A stretch of 64,000 bases of DNA from Verrucomicrobiota bacterium (GCA_016871675.1 VHCN01000003.1:1-64000); one strand, 5' to 3'. Shown: positions 49,833-60,474, numbered from the stretch's first letter. The notes: generated by a model not told the origin, from the letters alone. Program-made: numbers and translations.

Positions 49833-50360
49833 TCAACCGTCCGAGGGTCCAAGTCGCAGGACAACCTCCCCGGGAGGAAGTTCAGCGAGGAGCATCGCAG
49901 CCGTTTTCGCCTGACCCGGCAGGACGAACCCCGGCGCGATTTCGCACAGCGGTTCAAGCACGAAACGGCGACCATGTGCCCGCGGATGGGGCAGCGTGAG
50001 CGCGGCGGAGGCGCGGACTTCCTCTCCGAATGCAATCAGGTCCAGGTCGAGCGGACGTGGTTCGTTGAGCACCACCTTTGGCCCGCGGCCGAACTCCCGT
50101 TCGATGGCTTGCAGCTTCACAAGCAACGACTCGGGCGTCTCGCCTTCGAGAGGATCGAGTGCAACGACGGCGTTCACGAACATCGGCGAACCGGGCGGAC
50201 AATCCACGGGTGTGCTGGACCAGATGGACGAAACCGAGACCGATTCCGAGGAGAGCGCGGAAAGCCGCATGATCGCCGCGCGCAGGTTGGCGACAGGATT
50301 GCCGAGGTTGGAGCCGAGGGCGATTACGGCGATTGCGGATTGTTCGCGAGCGGCATCCAT
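49833..50360 (-). CDS. folK: 2-amino-4-hydroxy-6-hydroxymethyldihydropteridine diphosphokinase
   Basis: 175 aa from the ATG at 50360. IALGSNLGNPVANLRAAIMR (pterin loop), SSIWSSTPVDCPPGSPMFVN, AIEREFGRGPKVVLNEPRPL, DLDLIAFGEEV (EPRPLDLDLI signature with Mg-binding Asp pair), LPHPRAHGRRFVLEPLCEI. It pyrophosphorylates the pterin in folate synthesis. It follows dapB by 35 bp. The 5' end and upstream (50330-50400) carry a small repeat rich in AATCGGCAGCCGGC. Confidence 0.94.
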   Translation of the reverse strand: MDAAREQSAIAVIALGSNLGNPVANLRAAIMRLSALSSESVSVSSIWSSTPVDCPPGSPMFVNAVVALDPLEGETPESLLVKLQAIEREFGRGPKVVLNEPRPLDLDLIAFGEEVRASAALTLPHPRAHGRRFVLEPLCEIAPGFVLPGQAKTAAMLLAELPPGEVVLRLGPSDG

Positions 50361-50395
50361 CTCTAATCCGAAATCGGCAGCCGGCAATCGGCGAC

Positions 50396-51130
50396 TCACC
50401 GGAGCCCCAGCACGTCCTGCATATCGTAGAGCCCTGGCTTTTGCGCAACGACCCATTGCGCCGCCTGGAGGGCGCCATGGGCAAAGGTCTCGCGGCTCGC
50501 CGCCTTGTGGGTGAGTTCAATGCGCTCGCCGTTCGCGGCAAAGATGACGGTGTGGTCGCCAACGACATCGCCGCCGCGGAGCGAGTGCATGCCGATTTCC
50601 GTGGCGGTGCGTTCGCCGGTGGTGCCGCTCCGGCCGTGTCGAAGGACTTCCCTCAATGGGTGCTTTCGCACGTCAGCGAGGATTTCCGCAAGCGTCGCCG
50701 CCGTGCCGCTGGGCGCGTCTTTCTTGAGCCGGTGGTGCATCTCCACGACTTCGAGATCGAAGCCGGGGCCGAGGATTTCCGCCGCCTTGCGTGTGAGCCA
50801 GAAGAGCGCATTCACGCCGGTGGAGTAGTTCGAAGCCCACACGATCGGGATGGCGGATTGCAGGCCGCGGATGGCGGATCGCTCCGCGTCGGTGTGACCG
50901 GTGGTGCCGATGACGAGCGCCTTGCAGTGCTGCTGGCAGATGTGCGCGAAGGGCAGCGTGGCGCTGTGAAAGCTGAAGTCCACCACAACGTCGGCAGCTT
51001 CGATGTGCGGCGCGAGATGGTCGCCGAGGTCGAGCTGCGCGGCGACGCGCAGTCCGGGATGCTGCGAGGCGCACGCGATGAGGGTCTGGCCCATGCGGCC
51101 CCGGGCTCCGGTGATGATAACTCGTGTCAT
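50396..51130 (-). CDS. dapB: 4-hydroxy-tetrahydrodipicolinate reductase
   Basis: 244 aa from the ATG at 51130. VIITGARGRMGQTLIACASQ (NAD-binding), VVVDFSFHSATLPFAHICQQ, LVIGTTGHTDAERSAIRGLQ, VWASNYSTGVNALFWLTRKA and the active-site EMHHRLKKDAPSGTAATLAE. It reduces the DapA product in lysine and meso-diaminopimelate synthesis for peptidoglycan. It lies 71 bp after dapA, in the dnaA-dapA-dapB-folK run. Confidence 0.95.
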   Translation of the reverse strand: MTRVIITGARGRMGQTLIACASQHPGLRVAAQLDLGDHLAPHIEAADVVVDFSFHSATLPFAHICQQHCKALVIGTTGHTDAERSAIRGLQSAIPIVWASNYSTGVNALFWLTRKAAEILGPGFDLEVVEMHHRLKKDAPSGTAATLAEILADVRKHPLREVLRHGRSGTTGERTATEIGMHSLRGGDVVGDHTVIFAANGERIELTHKAASRETFAHGALQAAQWVVAQKPGLYDMQDVLGLR

Positions 51131-51201
51131 GGGCTTCTTTCGTGAAGCGCGATTTCGCACCGCGCGGACGGGATGCCGCCGACGGCGCGTGTCGCGCGGA
51201 A

Positions 51202-52083
51202 TTACTTCAACACTCCGACGGATTTCAACGTCGCCCTCAGCGCCTCCCGGTTCTTCGCGACCATTGGGGCTAGCGGGAGGCGGTATTCCTCCGCGATGCG
51301 GCCCATCATCGCGAGCGCAGCTTTCACGGGGATGGGATTGGTCTCGATGAAGAGGTCCTTGAACAATGGGTAGAACCGGGCGTGGACCTTGAGCGCCTCG
51401 GCCAGATTGCCGGATGCGAACGCGCGAACCATCCGGCTGACTTCGCGCGGGATGATGTTGCTCGCGACGCTCACAACGCCCTGGGCGCCGACGCTCATGA
51501 AGGGCAGCGTGAGCGAGTCATCGCCGCACAGGATGGTGAACTTCGGTCCGAGCGAGGCGCGGAGCTGGCTCACCCGGTCGCACGAGCCGCCGGCTTCCTT
51601 GATGCCGATGATGTTGGGGCAGGCTGCGGCGAGGCGCTTCACGGTGTCCACGCCGATTTCGACGCCACAGCGGCCCGGGATGCTGTAGAGCACGAGCGGC
51701 AACTGCGTCTCGCGAGCGATGGCGCGAAAGTGCCGGAAGAGTCCCTCCTGCGTGGGCTTGTTGTAATAGGGGGCGACTTGCAGCGAGCCGTCGGCGCCGG
51801 CGTCCTCGGCGGCTTTCGTGAGGTAGATGGCCTCGCTCGTGGAGTTGCCGCCGGTGCCGGCGAGGACCTTCACGCGGCCTGCGGCGAACTTCACGGTGAG
51901 TTCGATCACGCGGATGTGATCCTCGTAGTCGAGCGTCGGCGACTCTCCGGTGGTGCCGACCGGAACGATGCCGTCGATGCCGCCACGGACCTGCGCTTGC
52001 ACGAGTCGCTCCAGCGCGGATTCGTCCAACCCGCCGCCCCGCTTGAAGGGCGTGACAATCGCTGTGTGGATGCCGGCGAACAT
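51202..52083 (-). CDS. dapA: 4-hydroxy-tetrahydrodipicolinate synthase
   Basis: 293 aa from the ATG at 52083. VTPFKRGGGLDESALERLVQ, VPVGTTGESPTL, APYYNKPTQEGLFRHF, VLYSIPGRCGVEIG (Tyr133), and NIIGIKEAGGSCDRVSQLRA (Schiff-base Lys162), then ILCGDDSLTLPFMSVGAQGV. It condenses pyruvate with aspartate semialdehyde in diaminopimelate synthesis. The long upstream frame (to 52479) belongs to other genes. Its ATG lies 2 bp after the stop of a 70-aa gene. Confidence 0.96.
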   Translation of the reverse strand: MFAGIHTAIVTPFKRGGGLDESALERLVQAQVRGGIDGIVPVGTTGESPTLDYEDHIRVIELTVKFAAGRVKVLAGTGGNSTSEAIYLTKAAEDAGADGSLQVAPYYNKPTQEGLFRHFRAIARETQLPLVLYSIPGRCGVEIGVDTVKRLAAACPNIIGIKEAGGSCDRVSQLRASLGPKFTILCGDDSLTLPFMSVGAQGVVSVASNIIPREVSRMVRAFASGNLAEALKVHARFYPLFKDLFIETNPIPVKAALAMMGRIAEEYRLPLAPMVAKNREALRATLKSVGVLK

Positions 52084-52085
52084 GG

Positions 52086-52298
52086 TCACTCGATGTCTCC
52101 GACGATGAGCAGTTTGGCCGCGAGGGCGTCGTGCACAGCCTTCAACGCCTGCGAGGCGCGGGCGGTGTCCGCATACTCGAACTCGAAACTCTCGCTGCTG
52201 GTCGCCACGCAGGGCGTCTCCTCCGCGCAGTACGCCACCTCGGTGGCGGCGAGGTTTACGAGCATTCCCTGGATGCGGATGAACAGCGGGACGGTCAT
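52086..52298 (-). CDS. Small conserved-looking protein of unknown function
   Basis: 70 aa from the ATG at 52298 (frame open further upstream). MTVPLFIRIQGMLVNLAATE, VAYCAEETPCVATSSESFEF, EYADTARASQALKAVHDALA, AKLLIVGDIE. A beta-rich N-terminus and an amphipathic helix can be seen; two Cys are present. It is placed tightly between dnaA (96 bp gap) and dapA (2 bp gap) and likely cotranscribed with dapA. Unknown family. Confidence 0.6.
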   Translation of the reverse strand: MTVPLFIRIQGMLVNLAATEVAYCAEETPCVATSSESFEFEYADTARASQALKAVHDALAAKLLIVGDIE

Positions 52299-52394
52299 AA
52301 GCGGCCGGAACTTTGGGGAATCGCAGGCGTTTGGCGAGCCTGATTTTCGCGGCCCGAACGAGCTGGGAGCCGCGCGCACGACGACGTCCAATCC

Positions 52395-53816
52395 TCAACG
52401 TTGGAGCTTCTTTTCGAGCATGCCGACCCGCTGGCGAATGGCGGGGTCGACCTCCATGCGGTCCTTCACAAGCCGGCACGCGTGGAGCACGGTGCCATGG
52501 TCGCGCCCGCCAAACGCCTCGCCGATGGCGCTCAGCGAGCTCTCGGTCAGGTGCCGTGAGAGGAACATCGCCACCTGCCTCGGAAACGCGATGTTTTCCG
52601 GGCGGCGCTTGCTTGTCATGTCGGCCAGGCGGATGTCGTATTCGGTGGCGACGATCTTCTGGATGGTGTCGATGTTGACGACGGCGCGGCTTTCCTCGTG
52701 AAGGATTTCGCGGAGCATCGTCTCGGTCTGTTCGACGGTGACCTTCCGGCCGGTGAGCGTGGTGAAGGACGTCACGCGAATGAGCGCGCCTTCGAGGCGC
52801 CGGATGTTCGAGCGGATGCGATGGGCAAGGAAGTCGATGACCTCGGGCGCCACCTCGACGTTCAAGAGGCGGGCCTTCTTCTGCAAGATGGCGAGCCGCA
52901 TCTCGAAGTCAGGCGCCTGAACGTCTGCGACCAGACCCCACTCAAATCGTGACACGAGCCGTTGCTCGAGCCCCTGAATCTCGCTGGGCGCACGGTCGCA
53001 CGAAAGCACCAGTTGGTGGCGCGCCTCCATGACGGCGTTGAACGTGTGGAAAAACTCCTCCTGAATCCGCTCCTTGCCGGCGAGGAACTGGATGTCGTCA
53101 ATCAACAGCACGTCGGCTGAGCGATACTTCTTGCGAAATCGCGCGAACTGGTTGTTTTGAAGCGCGTCGATGTATTCGTTGGTGAAGCGCTCGCTCGAGA
53201 CGTAGGCGACTTTCGCGCCCTTCTTGTGCGCGTGGACATACTGGCCGATGGCATGAAGCAGATGGGTCTTCCCGAGGCCGACGCCGCCGTAAACGAAGAG
53301 CGGGTTGTAGGACTTGGCGGGTTGCTGCGCGACGGCGAGCGCGGCGGCGTGCGCGAAGTTGTTGTTGCTGCCGACGACGAACGTCTCAAACGTGTTTCGC
53401 GGGTTAAACGTGGCGTCGGCATTCGCGCTTCCGCGCGCCGGCACGCCCTCGTGGACCGGGGAATTCGATGCGGAAGCCTTGGACTTGGCCTGCGTCGCAG
53501 CGCCACTCCCTGTCGCCGCGAGTGAGCCCGCACCCAGCACTTTGAATTTCACCAGGAGCGTCCGGCCTGTCGCGTGGGCGACGGCATCCTGCAGCAGGCC
53601 GAGGTAGTTGTCCTTCAGCCAGACTTCGCAAAACTCATTTGAAACGCCGAGCGTGATGGCCTTCTCGTCAATCGCGCACGCCTGCACCGGTGCAAACCAA
53701 AGGCTGAATGTCTCCGGATTCAGCAGGGTGCGTAGCTGCGCCTGACAGGACGACCAAACCTTGTCGGCATGCAAAGCTTGGGCCGGCTCAGCGCCGCGAT
53801 TGGGCGTTTTATTCAC
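52395..53816 (-). CDS. dnaA: Chromosomal replication initiator protein DnaA
   Basis: 473 aa from the GTG at 53816, with an AAAGGAGG Shine-Dalgarno 3 nt before the start (short spacing). Domain I at about 15-100 (WSSCQAQLRTLLNPETFSLW), a variable linker with Ala/Ser, then AAA+ with Walker A VYGGVGLGKTHLLHAI, Walker B VLLIDDIQFLAGKERIQEEF, sensor FEWGLVADVQAPDFEMRLAI and the duplex-DNA HTH AFGGRDHGTVLHACRLV. Frames upstream of the GTG are spurious. Lies downstream of an AT-rich spacer. Confidence 0.97.
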   Translation of the reverse strand: MNKTPNRGAEPAQALHADKVWSSCQAQLRTLLNPETFSLWFAPVQACAIDEKAITLGVSNEFCEVWLKDNYLGLLQDAVAHATGRTLLVKFKVLGAGSLAATGSGAATQAKSKASASNSPVHEGVPARGSANADATFNPRNTFETFVVGSNNNFAHAAALAVAQQPAKSYNPLFVYGGVGLGKTHLLHAIGQYVHAHKKGAKVAYVSSERFTNEYIDALQNNQFARFRKKYRSADVLLIDDIQFLAGKERIQEEFFHTFNAVMEARHQLVLSCDRAPSEIQGLEQRLVSRFEWGLVADVQAPDFEMRLAILQKKARLLNVEVAPEVIDFLAHRIRSNIRRLEGALIRVTSFTTLTGRKVTVEQTETMLREILHEESRAVVNIDTIQKIVATEYDIRLADMTSKRRPENIAFPRQVAMFLSRHLTESSLSAIGEAFGGRDHGTVLHACRLVKDRMEVDPAIRQRVGMLEKKLQR

Positions 53817-54158
53817 GCGCCTCCTTTGCCGGGTTTTGGGCTGAAAATCCGTAGTTTTCCGGCAAGACCGCAACGCGCGCCACGCCCGCGCCGAAGCGGA
53901 TGGGCCGTTTGCGCAATTCAAGTCGCCGGTCGTTCAAATCCATAAAATACTAATTTACAACCACTTACAGCATGTGTTGCTCGTCCAGCACTCCTTCCAA
54001 ACCGACGACGAGCCTTCCCTCATGCCGCAGTCGATGCCGGATGGTTTTTTCTTAGGCGAAGGGGCTGAGACTGACGAGGCAAACATATTAACTCTTGTTC
54101 CCAACTTACTCACACGCTCGGATCCTCGGAAAAATCAGGGTCTTCTTGCACGCGACGC
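53817..54158. other. AT-richer spacer upstream of dnaA, possible origin region
   Basis: This 340-bp non-coding segment is clearly AT-richer than the surroundings (for instance around 53940-53975 and 54085-54115). It lies directly before dnaA, where origins often are. I looked for TTATCCACA-type boxes on both strands and saw only weak ones (TTACTCACA near 54106 and TTATTCACG at the dnaA start, about 7 of 9 each), so the origin call is not supported by boxes. It also must contain the dnaA promoter. Confidence 0.35.
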
Positions 54159-54193
54159 TAAAAAATGGGCGCCCCGCCGGGCGAGGCGCCCCG
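54159..54193 (-). terminator. Intrinsic terminator after glnA
   Basis: On the minus strand, after the glnA stop (54209), GGGCGCC and GGCGCCC (within 54167-54192) form a 7-bp GC stem with a short loop, followed by ATTTTTTAGC, a run of six T (plus-strand A at 54160-54165). Stem plus T-run is a standard Rho-independent terminator and isolates glnA from dnaA. Confidence 0.8.
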
Positions 54194-54208
54194 TGAACAA
54201 CCGCTGTT

Positions 54209-55621
<1,413 letters not shown>

Positions 55622-55659
55622 TGGGTATTTCTTTGCGTTCAAGTTTTGGGTCAACCGAC

Positions 55660-55691
55660 AAAAATCCCCCCCCAACCCGAGTCGGACGGGG
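55660..55691 (-). terminator. Hairpin between glnB and glnA (attenuator or weak terminator)
   Basis: On the minus strand, CCCC..CCGA..TCGG..GGGG at 55691-55670 can fold, followed by GGGGATTTTTGTC. It lies in the 80-bp gap before glnA. A hairpin with a T5 tract there could end part of the glnB transcript. The stem is imperfect, so the call is tentative. Confidence 0.35.
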
Positions 55692-55701
55692 AAATCCAGA
55701 T

Positions 55702-56089
<388 letters not shown>

Positions 56090-56181
56090 CAGGAATCTCG
56101 GTCGCGCCGTAGTTTTTGGATTTCCATCGCGGCAGTCCGGATTTCGGCGGCGTCCGCGACCCCGTGCGGCGACTGCGGCGC

Positions 56182-56254
56182 TGCTCCCGCCCTGAATTGA
56201 ACAGGGATCAACGGTTTAGGAAACCGCCGCTCTATCCATTTGAGCTACGGGAGC
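56182..56254 (-). tRNA. tRNA-Arg (anticodon CCU)
   Basis: Reading the minus strand from 56254: GCTCCCG pairs with CGGGAGC near 56183, then discriminator A; CCA is not encoded. The D arm TAGCTCAAATGGATAGAGC and the anticodon stem GCGGT/ACCGT enclose TTCCTAA, giving anticodon CCU (reads AGG). The T arm CCCTGTTCAATTCAGGG follows. 73 nt. Confidence 0.93.
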
Positions 56255-56471
56255 GCGAGCCGGACAGATCCGCCAACGCGGGCATCTAACGCCGGGGCGA
56301 TGCGGCGCGGCAAGCAGTTTCATCGCGCGCGACGACGCTCGCTTGCCCGGCCCAAACGCGACGAGGCCGACGGACCTCGTGGAGCATTCGTCCATCCCGA
56401 TGGGCAATGGGACGAGGCGTGGACCAATCAGGCGCGGCTTGAGCAGGGGTTCGACCGTGGCGAACGCGGTG

Positions 56472-59168
56472 TCAAGATCGCCGCGGGAGCGGATCCGGCT
56501 GAGTGGCGGCCCGCGTGCTGGGCGCAGGCCGTTTTGAATCGGGAGAACCGTGCGCCGCGGATGTTTCGACGCCGGCCGCCGAAGCGGCGGGCTGGACTGC
56601 GTGCACGGAATCGGCCGGTTGAACGCGCTCCACTTTCGCGATTGCCATGCCCTTGGCCACTCCATCCAACAGCACCGAAATGATGCGCTTGAGCGCGAGC
56701 TGTTCCTCGCGGAATAGCCAGACCAGCGCCGGCAGTGCGATGAGAAGAAACGCAAGCCACCAGAGCGAGGAGCCGAGCGCGCTGATGAGCAGGATTTCAA
56801 ATCCCAGCGCGGTCCAGAAGGTGACGTGCGCCAGCAGGCTCCAGCCCGTCCGCAGTCGGCAGCGGAGCAGCCGGCGGCCGCGGGCGTGAAGTTCCGTGGC
56901 GGTCGTGAGCTGGAGCCAGCACCAGCGGCTGCCGGACACCTCGACGTCGAACCGGCTCCAGCCTGAGTCGGTCTTGTTCTGCCAGCCCTGCGCGGCGAGC
57001 CGCTCGATGACGCAACGCAGGAATTCCATGCGGTCCACGCCAGTTTCGCACCAATAGCCCACCTCGCCGAGCGACGAGCGCGAGCGCTTGAGCGTGAGCG
57101 AGTCGAGTGTCTCGTGCGCGGCGAGCGGCGTGTGGCGGAGCGTGAGGCGTTCCGCGTATCGCGCCCAGCCGCGCACGATCGGCTGGAGGAAGAACATCGT
57201 GGCGATGAGCGGCCGCGAGCGGGCGCGGCGCTTCTTGCGCGGCAATTCCGCCTGCCACGCCGCCGCGATGCAGAGCGCAAGCGAGATGAAAAGGCTCGTG
57301 ATGCCGAGCGGCATGAGCAGGTGGAACTTCACCCCCGCGAACGCCGCGCCGATCGTGAGCAGCGGAAGCGTGACGCAGACATGATACTCGAGACTCGTGA
57401 GAAGCGTCGGTGCATGGTTCGGTGAGCCCGAGTAGATGGACTGGAAGAAGCCGCTCGCGAACGTGCCGTGATAGATCATGTCCTGCCGCGTGACGACGCC
57501 GGGTTTGGCGGGCGAGTAGATGCGTCCCTGCCAGAGACTGCCGCCGATGGCGTTGAAGTATTCCGGATGCTTCCGCACGAGCAGCGCCTCGGCCGCGCCG
57601 TAGCCGCGTTGCTGCCGCAGATACGCGGCGACCGTCGAGCGCCGGTAGTGCCACACGAAACCCGCGGGGCTGAAGCCAATCTTGTGTCCGTGCTGTTGCA
57701 ACCGCCAGCACACGTCCACGTCGTCGCCCGCCGCGTGAAAGATCGGGTCAAAGCCGCCGACCTCGTCGAGCGCCCACTTGTAGAACGCCATGTTGCAGCC
57801 GGGGATGTGCTCGGCCATGCGGTCCGTCAACATCACGTGCGCCGGCCCGCCCGGCGAAACCATCACCGCGGCCGCCACCCATGAATCTTCCGGCGGAAGG
57901 AAGTTGTGCCCGCCGATTCCCGCGAAGTCGCTGTTCAGCAAGTCGCCGACGAGGTAGTGCAGCCAGTCTTCATCCGCGCGGCAGTCGCTGTCGGTGAACG
58001 CGACGATTTCCCCGCGCGCCGCCGAGATGCCCGTGTTGCGTGCGACGGAGAGGCCGAGGTTTTGCGGGTGGCGGATGTTTCGAATGCCCTTGTGCAGAGT
58101 CGCGATCTGCTGTGTGTCGTCCGTCGAGCCGTCGTCCACGAGGATGATTTCGAAGTTCGGGTAATTGAGCCGCTCAAGCGAGCCGAGGCACGCCTTGAGG
58201 GTGTGGGCGCCATTGTAACTTGCGACGACGACCGAGACCCTCGGCGTGCGGGGCAGCGGGAAATACGGCGCGGCTTGGAACAGCTCGCGGACGGCTGCCG
58301 CGCTTTCCTTCGGCTGTCGGTCGCGCGTGGTGATGCCAAACGCCCAGTCCTCGATCGCGCGGCCGTCCGTGTGCCAGTCGTCGGAAAACCCAAACACAAT
58401 CACGCCCGCAAGCCCGCCCCGAAAGGCCGCCTCGATCTGCCATCGCAGACACTCGGACTTCTTCGGCTCGCCCTCGCGAATCGAGTCCATCCCAAACTCG
58501 CCAAGCAGAAGCGGCTTGGAGTCCGCGATCATCTGCAGGCGGGCGAGGTAGCTCTCGAACGGCTTCGGTGGGTGGAGGTAAACATTGAACGTGAGGAAGT
58601 CCACGTTTTGCGGCCGCAGGAATTCCGTCGGAGGATAATTCGCGAAGGTGCACAGCAGGTCGGGATCCTCGGCCTTCGCAACATCCACCAATTCGTCGAT
58701 GAACTCGGCGACGGCCTTGGGGCCGCTCCAGCGCACGATGTCCGCCGGGATTTCATTCACCACGCTCAGCGCGAAAACCGCGGGGTGCTTGGCGCAGAGG
58801 CGCGCGCCCTCCGCGACGGCGGCGCGCGCCCGCTCGCGGTGCGCCGCCGAATCGAGGAAGCACTGGTGTTTGGCCCACGGAACGTCCACGAACACTTTCA
58901 GCCCGTTCTCGGCCGCCAGGTTGAGGAACCAGCGCGGTGGCAGCTCGTAAATGCGGATCAGATTCGCGCCGAACCCGCGGATCTGGTCGAAGTCACGAGC
59001 GGCCTGCTCGCGGGCGGGGAACGGTTCACCTGCCGCGTTCGGCACGAAGGGTCCGTAGGCCAGGCCCTTCGCGTGGAACTTGCGGTCGGCGAGACGGAAG
59101 AACTTTCCGTCCACGCTCACGCGCGGTTGCGAGGAGAGAGGGACTGGCACGGGGCTTGGACGGCGCAA
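56472..59168 (-). CDS. Fusion of a TIM-barrel glycoside-hydrolase-like domain and a GT2 glycosyltransferase with membrane helices
   Basis: 898 aa with a TTG at 59168; the true start may be a nearby GTG. Residues about 15-300 form a GH2/GH5-like TIM barrel: HAKGLAYGPFVPNA, ANLIRIYELPPRWFLNLAAE, then acid/base-type VVNEIPADIVRW (E139) and nucleophile-type LLLGEFGMDSIREG (E224). From 310 a GT2 GT-A fold: VSVVVASYNGAHTLKACLGS, DDGSTDDTQQ, DSDCRADED and DPIFHAAGDDVDVCWRLQQH. C-terminal half: several membrane helices, with LPLLTIGAAFAGVKFHLLMP, SLLAHVTFWTALGFEILLIS and ALGSSLWWLAFLLIALPALV. It likely sits in the inner membrane, building or trimming a glycan. No signal peptide precedes the hydrolase part. 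Confidence 0.85.
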   Translation of the reverse strand: MRRPSPVPVPLSSQPRVSVDGKFFRLADRKFHAKGLAYGPFVPNAAGEPFPAREQAARDFDQIRGFGANLIRIYELPPRWFLNLAAENGLKVFVDVPWAKHQCFLDSAAHRERARAAVAEGARLCAKHPAVFALSVVNEIPADIVRWSGPKAVAEFIDELVDVAKAEDPDLLCTFANYPPTEFLRPQNVDFLTFNVYLHPPKPFESYLARLQMIADSKPLLLGEFGMDSIREGEPKKSECLRWQIEAAFRGGLAGVIVFGFSDDWHTDGRAIEDWAFGITTRDRQPKESAAAVRELFQAAPYFPLPRTPRVSVVVASYNGAHTLKACLGSLERLNYPNFEIILVDDGSTDDTQQIATLHKGIRNIRHPQNLGLSVARNTGISAARGEIVAFTDSDCRADEDWLHYLVGDLLNSDFAGIGGHNFLPPEDSWVAAAVMVSPGGPAHVMLTDRMAEHIPGCNMAFYKWALDEVGGFDPIFHAAGDDVDVCWRLQQHGHKIGFSPAGFVWHYRRSTVAAYLRQQRGYGAAEALLVRKHPEYFNAIGGSLWQGRIYSPAKPGVVTRQDMIYHGTFASGFFQSIYSGSPNHAPTLLTSLEYHVCVTLPLLTIGAAFAGVKFHLLMPLGITSLFISLALCIAAAWQAELPRKKRRARSRPLIATMFFLQPIVRGWARYAERLTLRHTPLAAHETLDSLTLKRSRSSLGEVGYWCETGVDRMEFLRCVIERLAAQGWQNKTDSGWSRFDVEVSGSRWCWLQLTTATELHARGRRLLRCRLRTGWSLLAHVTFWTALGFEILLISALGSSLWWLAFLLIALPALVWLFREEQLALKRIISVLLDGVAKGMAIAKVERVQPADSVHAVQPAASAAGVETSAAHGSPDSKRPAPSTRAATQPDPLPRRS

Positions 59169-59248
59169 GGGTCGCGCGCAGTCACGCGGCGAGTTCTACG
59201 GGAAGCGGCGGGGCGAATCAAGCGGGCGCCGGGCTTCCGATGAACGAG

Positions 59249-59273
59249 GCTTCGGACTCAACCGTTCCGAAGC
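59249..59273. repeat. 8-bp inverted repeat upstream of rsgA
   Basis: GCTTCGGA at 59249-59256 is mirrored by TCCGAAGC at 59266-59273 with a 9-nt loop. It lies in the 190-bp gap between the GH-GT fusion start and rsgA. A small stem, no T-run; its role is unknown. Confidence 0.35.
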
Positions 59274-59360
59274 AACGGCCGGCGCTCCATCTGGCGCGCC
59301 GATTCGCCAGTGGACTTTGGCGCCGGCCTCCACTAGAAACACTGGCGTGGATGCACTGAC

Positions 59361-60434
59361 ATGGATTTGACGTCGTTCGGCTGGAACACCGCCTTCGAGC
59401 AGGCGTTCGCGGTGCATCAATCCACGGGCCTCAAGCCCGCGCGCATCGTCGCGGAGGCCAAGCACCAATTCACCGCGCTGACCAAGTCGGGGCCCCTCGA
59501 GGCGACGCTTTCGGGGCGCTTCCTGCACCAGGCCGAATCGAGGGCGGCGCTGCCCAAAGTCGGCGACTGGGTCGCGATCGAGCCGCTCGCCGGGGAGGAC
59601 AAGGCCATCATCCATCACGTCCTGCCGCGGCGGACCCGGCTTTCGCGCAAGGCGGCGGGCCGCGACCTCGACGAGCACGTGCTCGCGGCGAACGTGGATG
59701 TCGCGTTCGTCGTGCAGGCGCTGGACGCGAGTTTCGACCTGCGCAAACTCGAGCGCGTCCTCATCATGGCTTACGAAGGGGGAGTCGCGCCCGTCGTCGT
59801 CCTGAACAAGACCGATTTGTGCGGGGATCTCGAGGCGCGTCTCGCCGAGGCGCGAGTCGTCGCCGGCGCGGCACCGGTGCTCGCCGTCTGCGCCCGCACG
59901 GGGCACGCCGTGCGCAAGCTGCTTGACCACGCCAAGCCGGGGAGCACCACGGTGTTCGTCGGACCTTCGGGCGTGGGGAAGTCGAGCCTCATCAACCGCC
60001 TGTGCGGCGACGACGCCCAGCCGACCATCGAGGTTCGGGCGCGCGACGCGAAGGGCCGTCACACGACGACGTGGCGCGAGATCATCCCGCTGCCCAACGG
60101 AGCGTTCGTCATCGACACGCCCGGATTGCGGGAATTCCACCTGTGGCTCGCGGGCGAGGGAATGCCCTCGGCGTTTGCGGACATCGAGGACCTCGCGTTG
60201 CAGTGCCACTTCCGCGGATGCTCGCACACGAACGAGAAGCGCTGTGCCGTGCAGGCCGCCGTCGAGACCGGCCAACTGCCGGCGGCCCGCCTTGCGAACT
60301 ACCTCAAACTTCAGCGCGAACTCAAGCACGTGGCCACCGAGTCCCGTGAACTGGCTTACCTGGCCAGGAAGCGCAACGCCCGCGCCGCCTCGCGCCCGTC
60401 CCGCAGGTTCACGGAAGATTCGGACGCCGGTTGA
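59361..60434 (+). CDS. rsgA: Ribosome small-subunit-dependent GTPase A
   Basis: 357 aa, ATG at 59361. N-terminal OB-like barrel (LSGRFLHQAESRAALPKVGD), then a circularly permuted GTPase: NKTD (G4) before GPSGVGKSSLINRLCG (G1), and DTPGLREFHLWLAGEG (G3). The C-terminal zinc knuckle CHFRGCSHTNEKRCAV binds Zn. It helps mature the 30S subunit. Ends 41 bp before a minus-strand tRNA-Glu. Confidence 0.95.
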   Translation: MDLTSFGWNTAFEQAFAVHQSTGLKPARIVAEAKHQFTALTKSGPLEATLSGRFLHQAESRAALPKVGDWVAIEPLAGEDKAIIHHVLPRRTRLSRKAAGRDLDEHVLAANVDVAFVVQALDASFDLRKLERVLIMAYEGGVAPVVVLNKTDLCGDLEARLAEARVVAGAAPVLAVCARTGHAVRKLLDHAKPGSTTVFVGPSGVGKSSLINRLCGDDAQPTIEVRARDAKGRHTTTWREIIPLPNGAFVIDTPGLREFHLWLAGEGMPSAFADIEDLALQCHFRGCSHTNEKRCAVQAAVETGQLPAARLANYLKLQRELKHVATESRELAYLARKRNARAASRPSRRFTEDSDAG

Positions 60435-60474
60435 ACGTTGTTCGCGCGGCGCGGGCAGGACTGCGAGCGGGGGG

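Noticed and set aside
53817-54158. Firm oriC call
   Set aside because: Position and AT content fit, but no good DnaA boxes were seen; kept only as a possible region.
57906-59243. 445-codon plus-strand frame
   Set aside because: Antisense of the GH-GT2 fusion.
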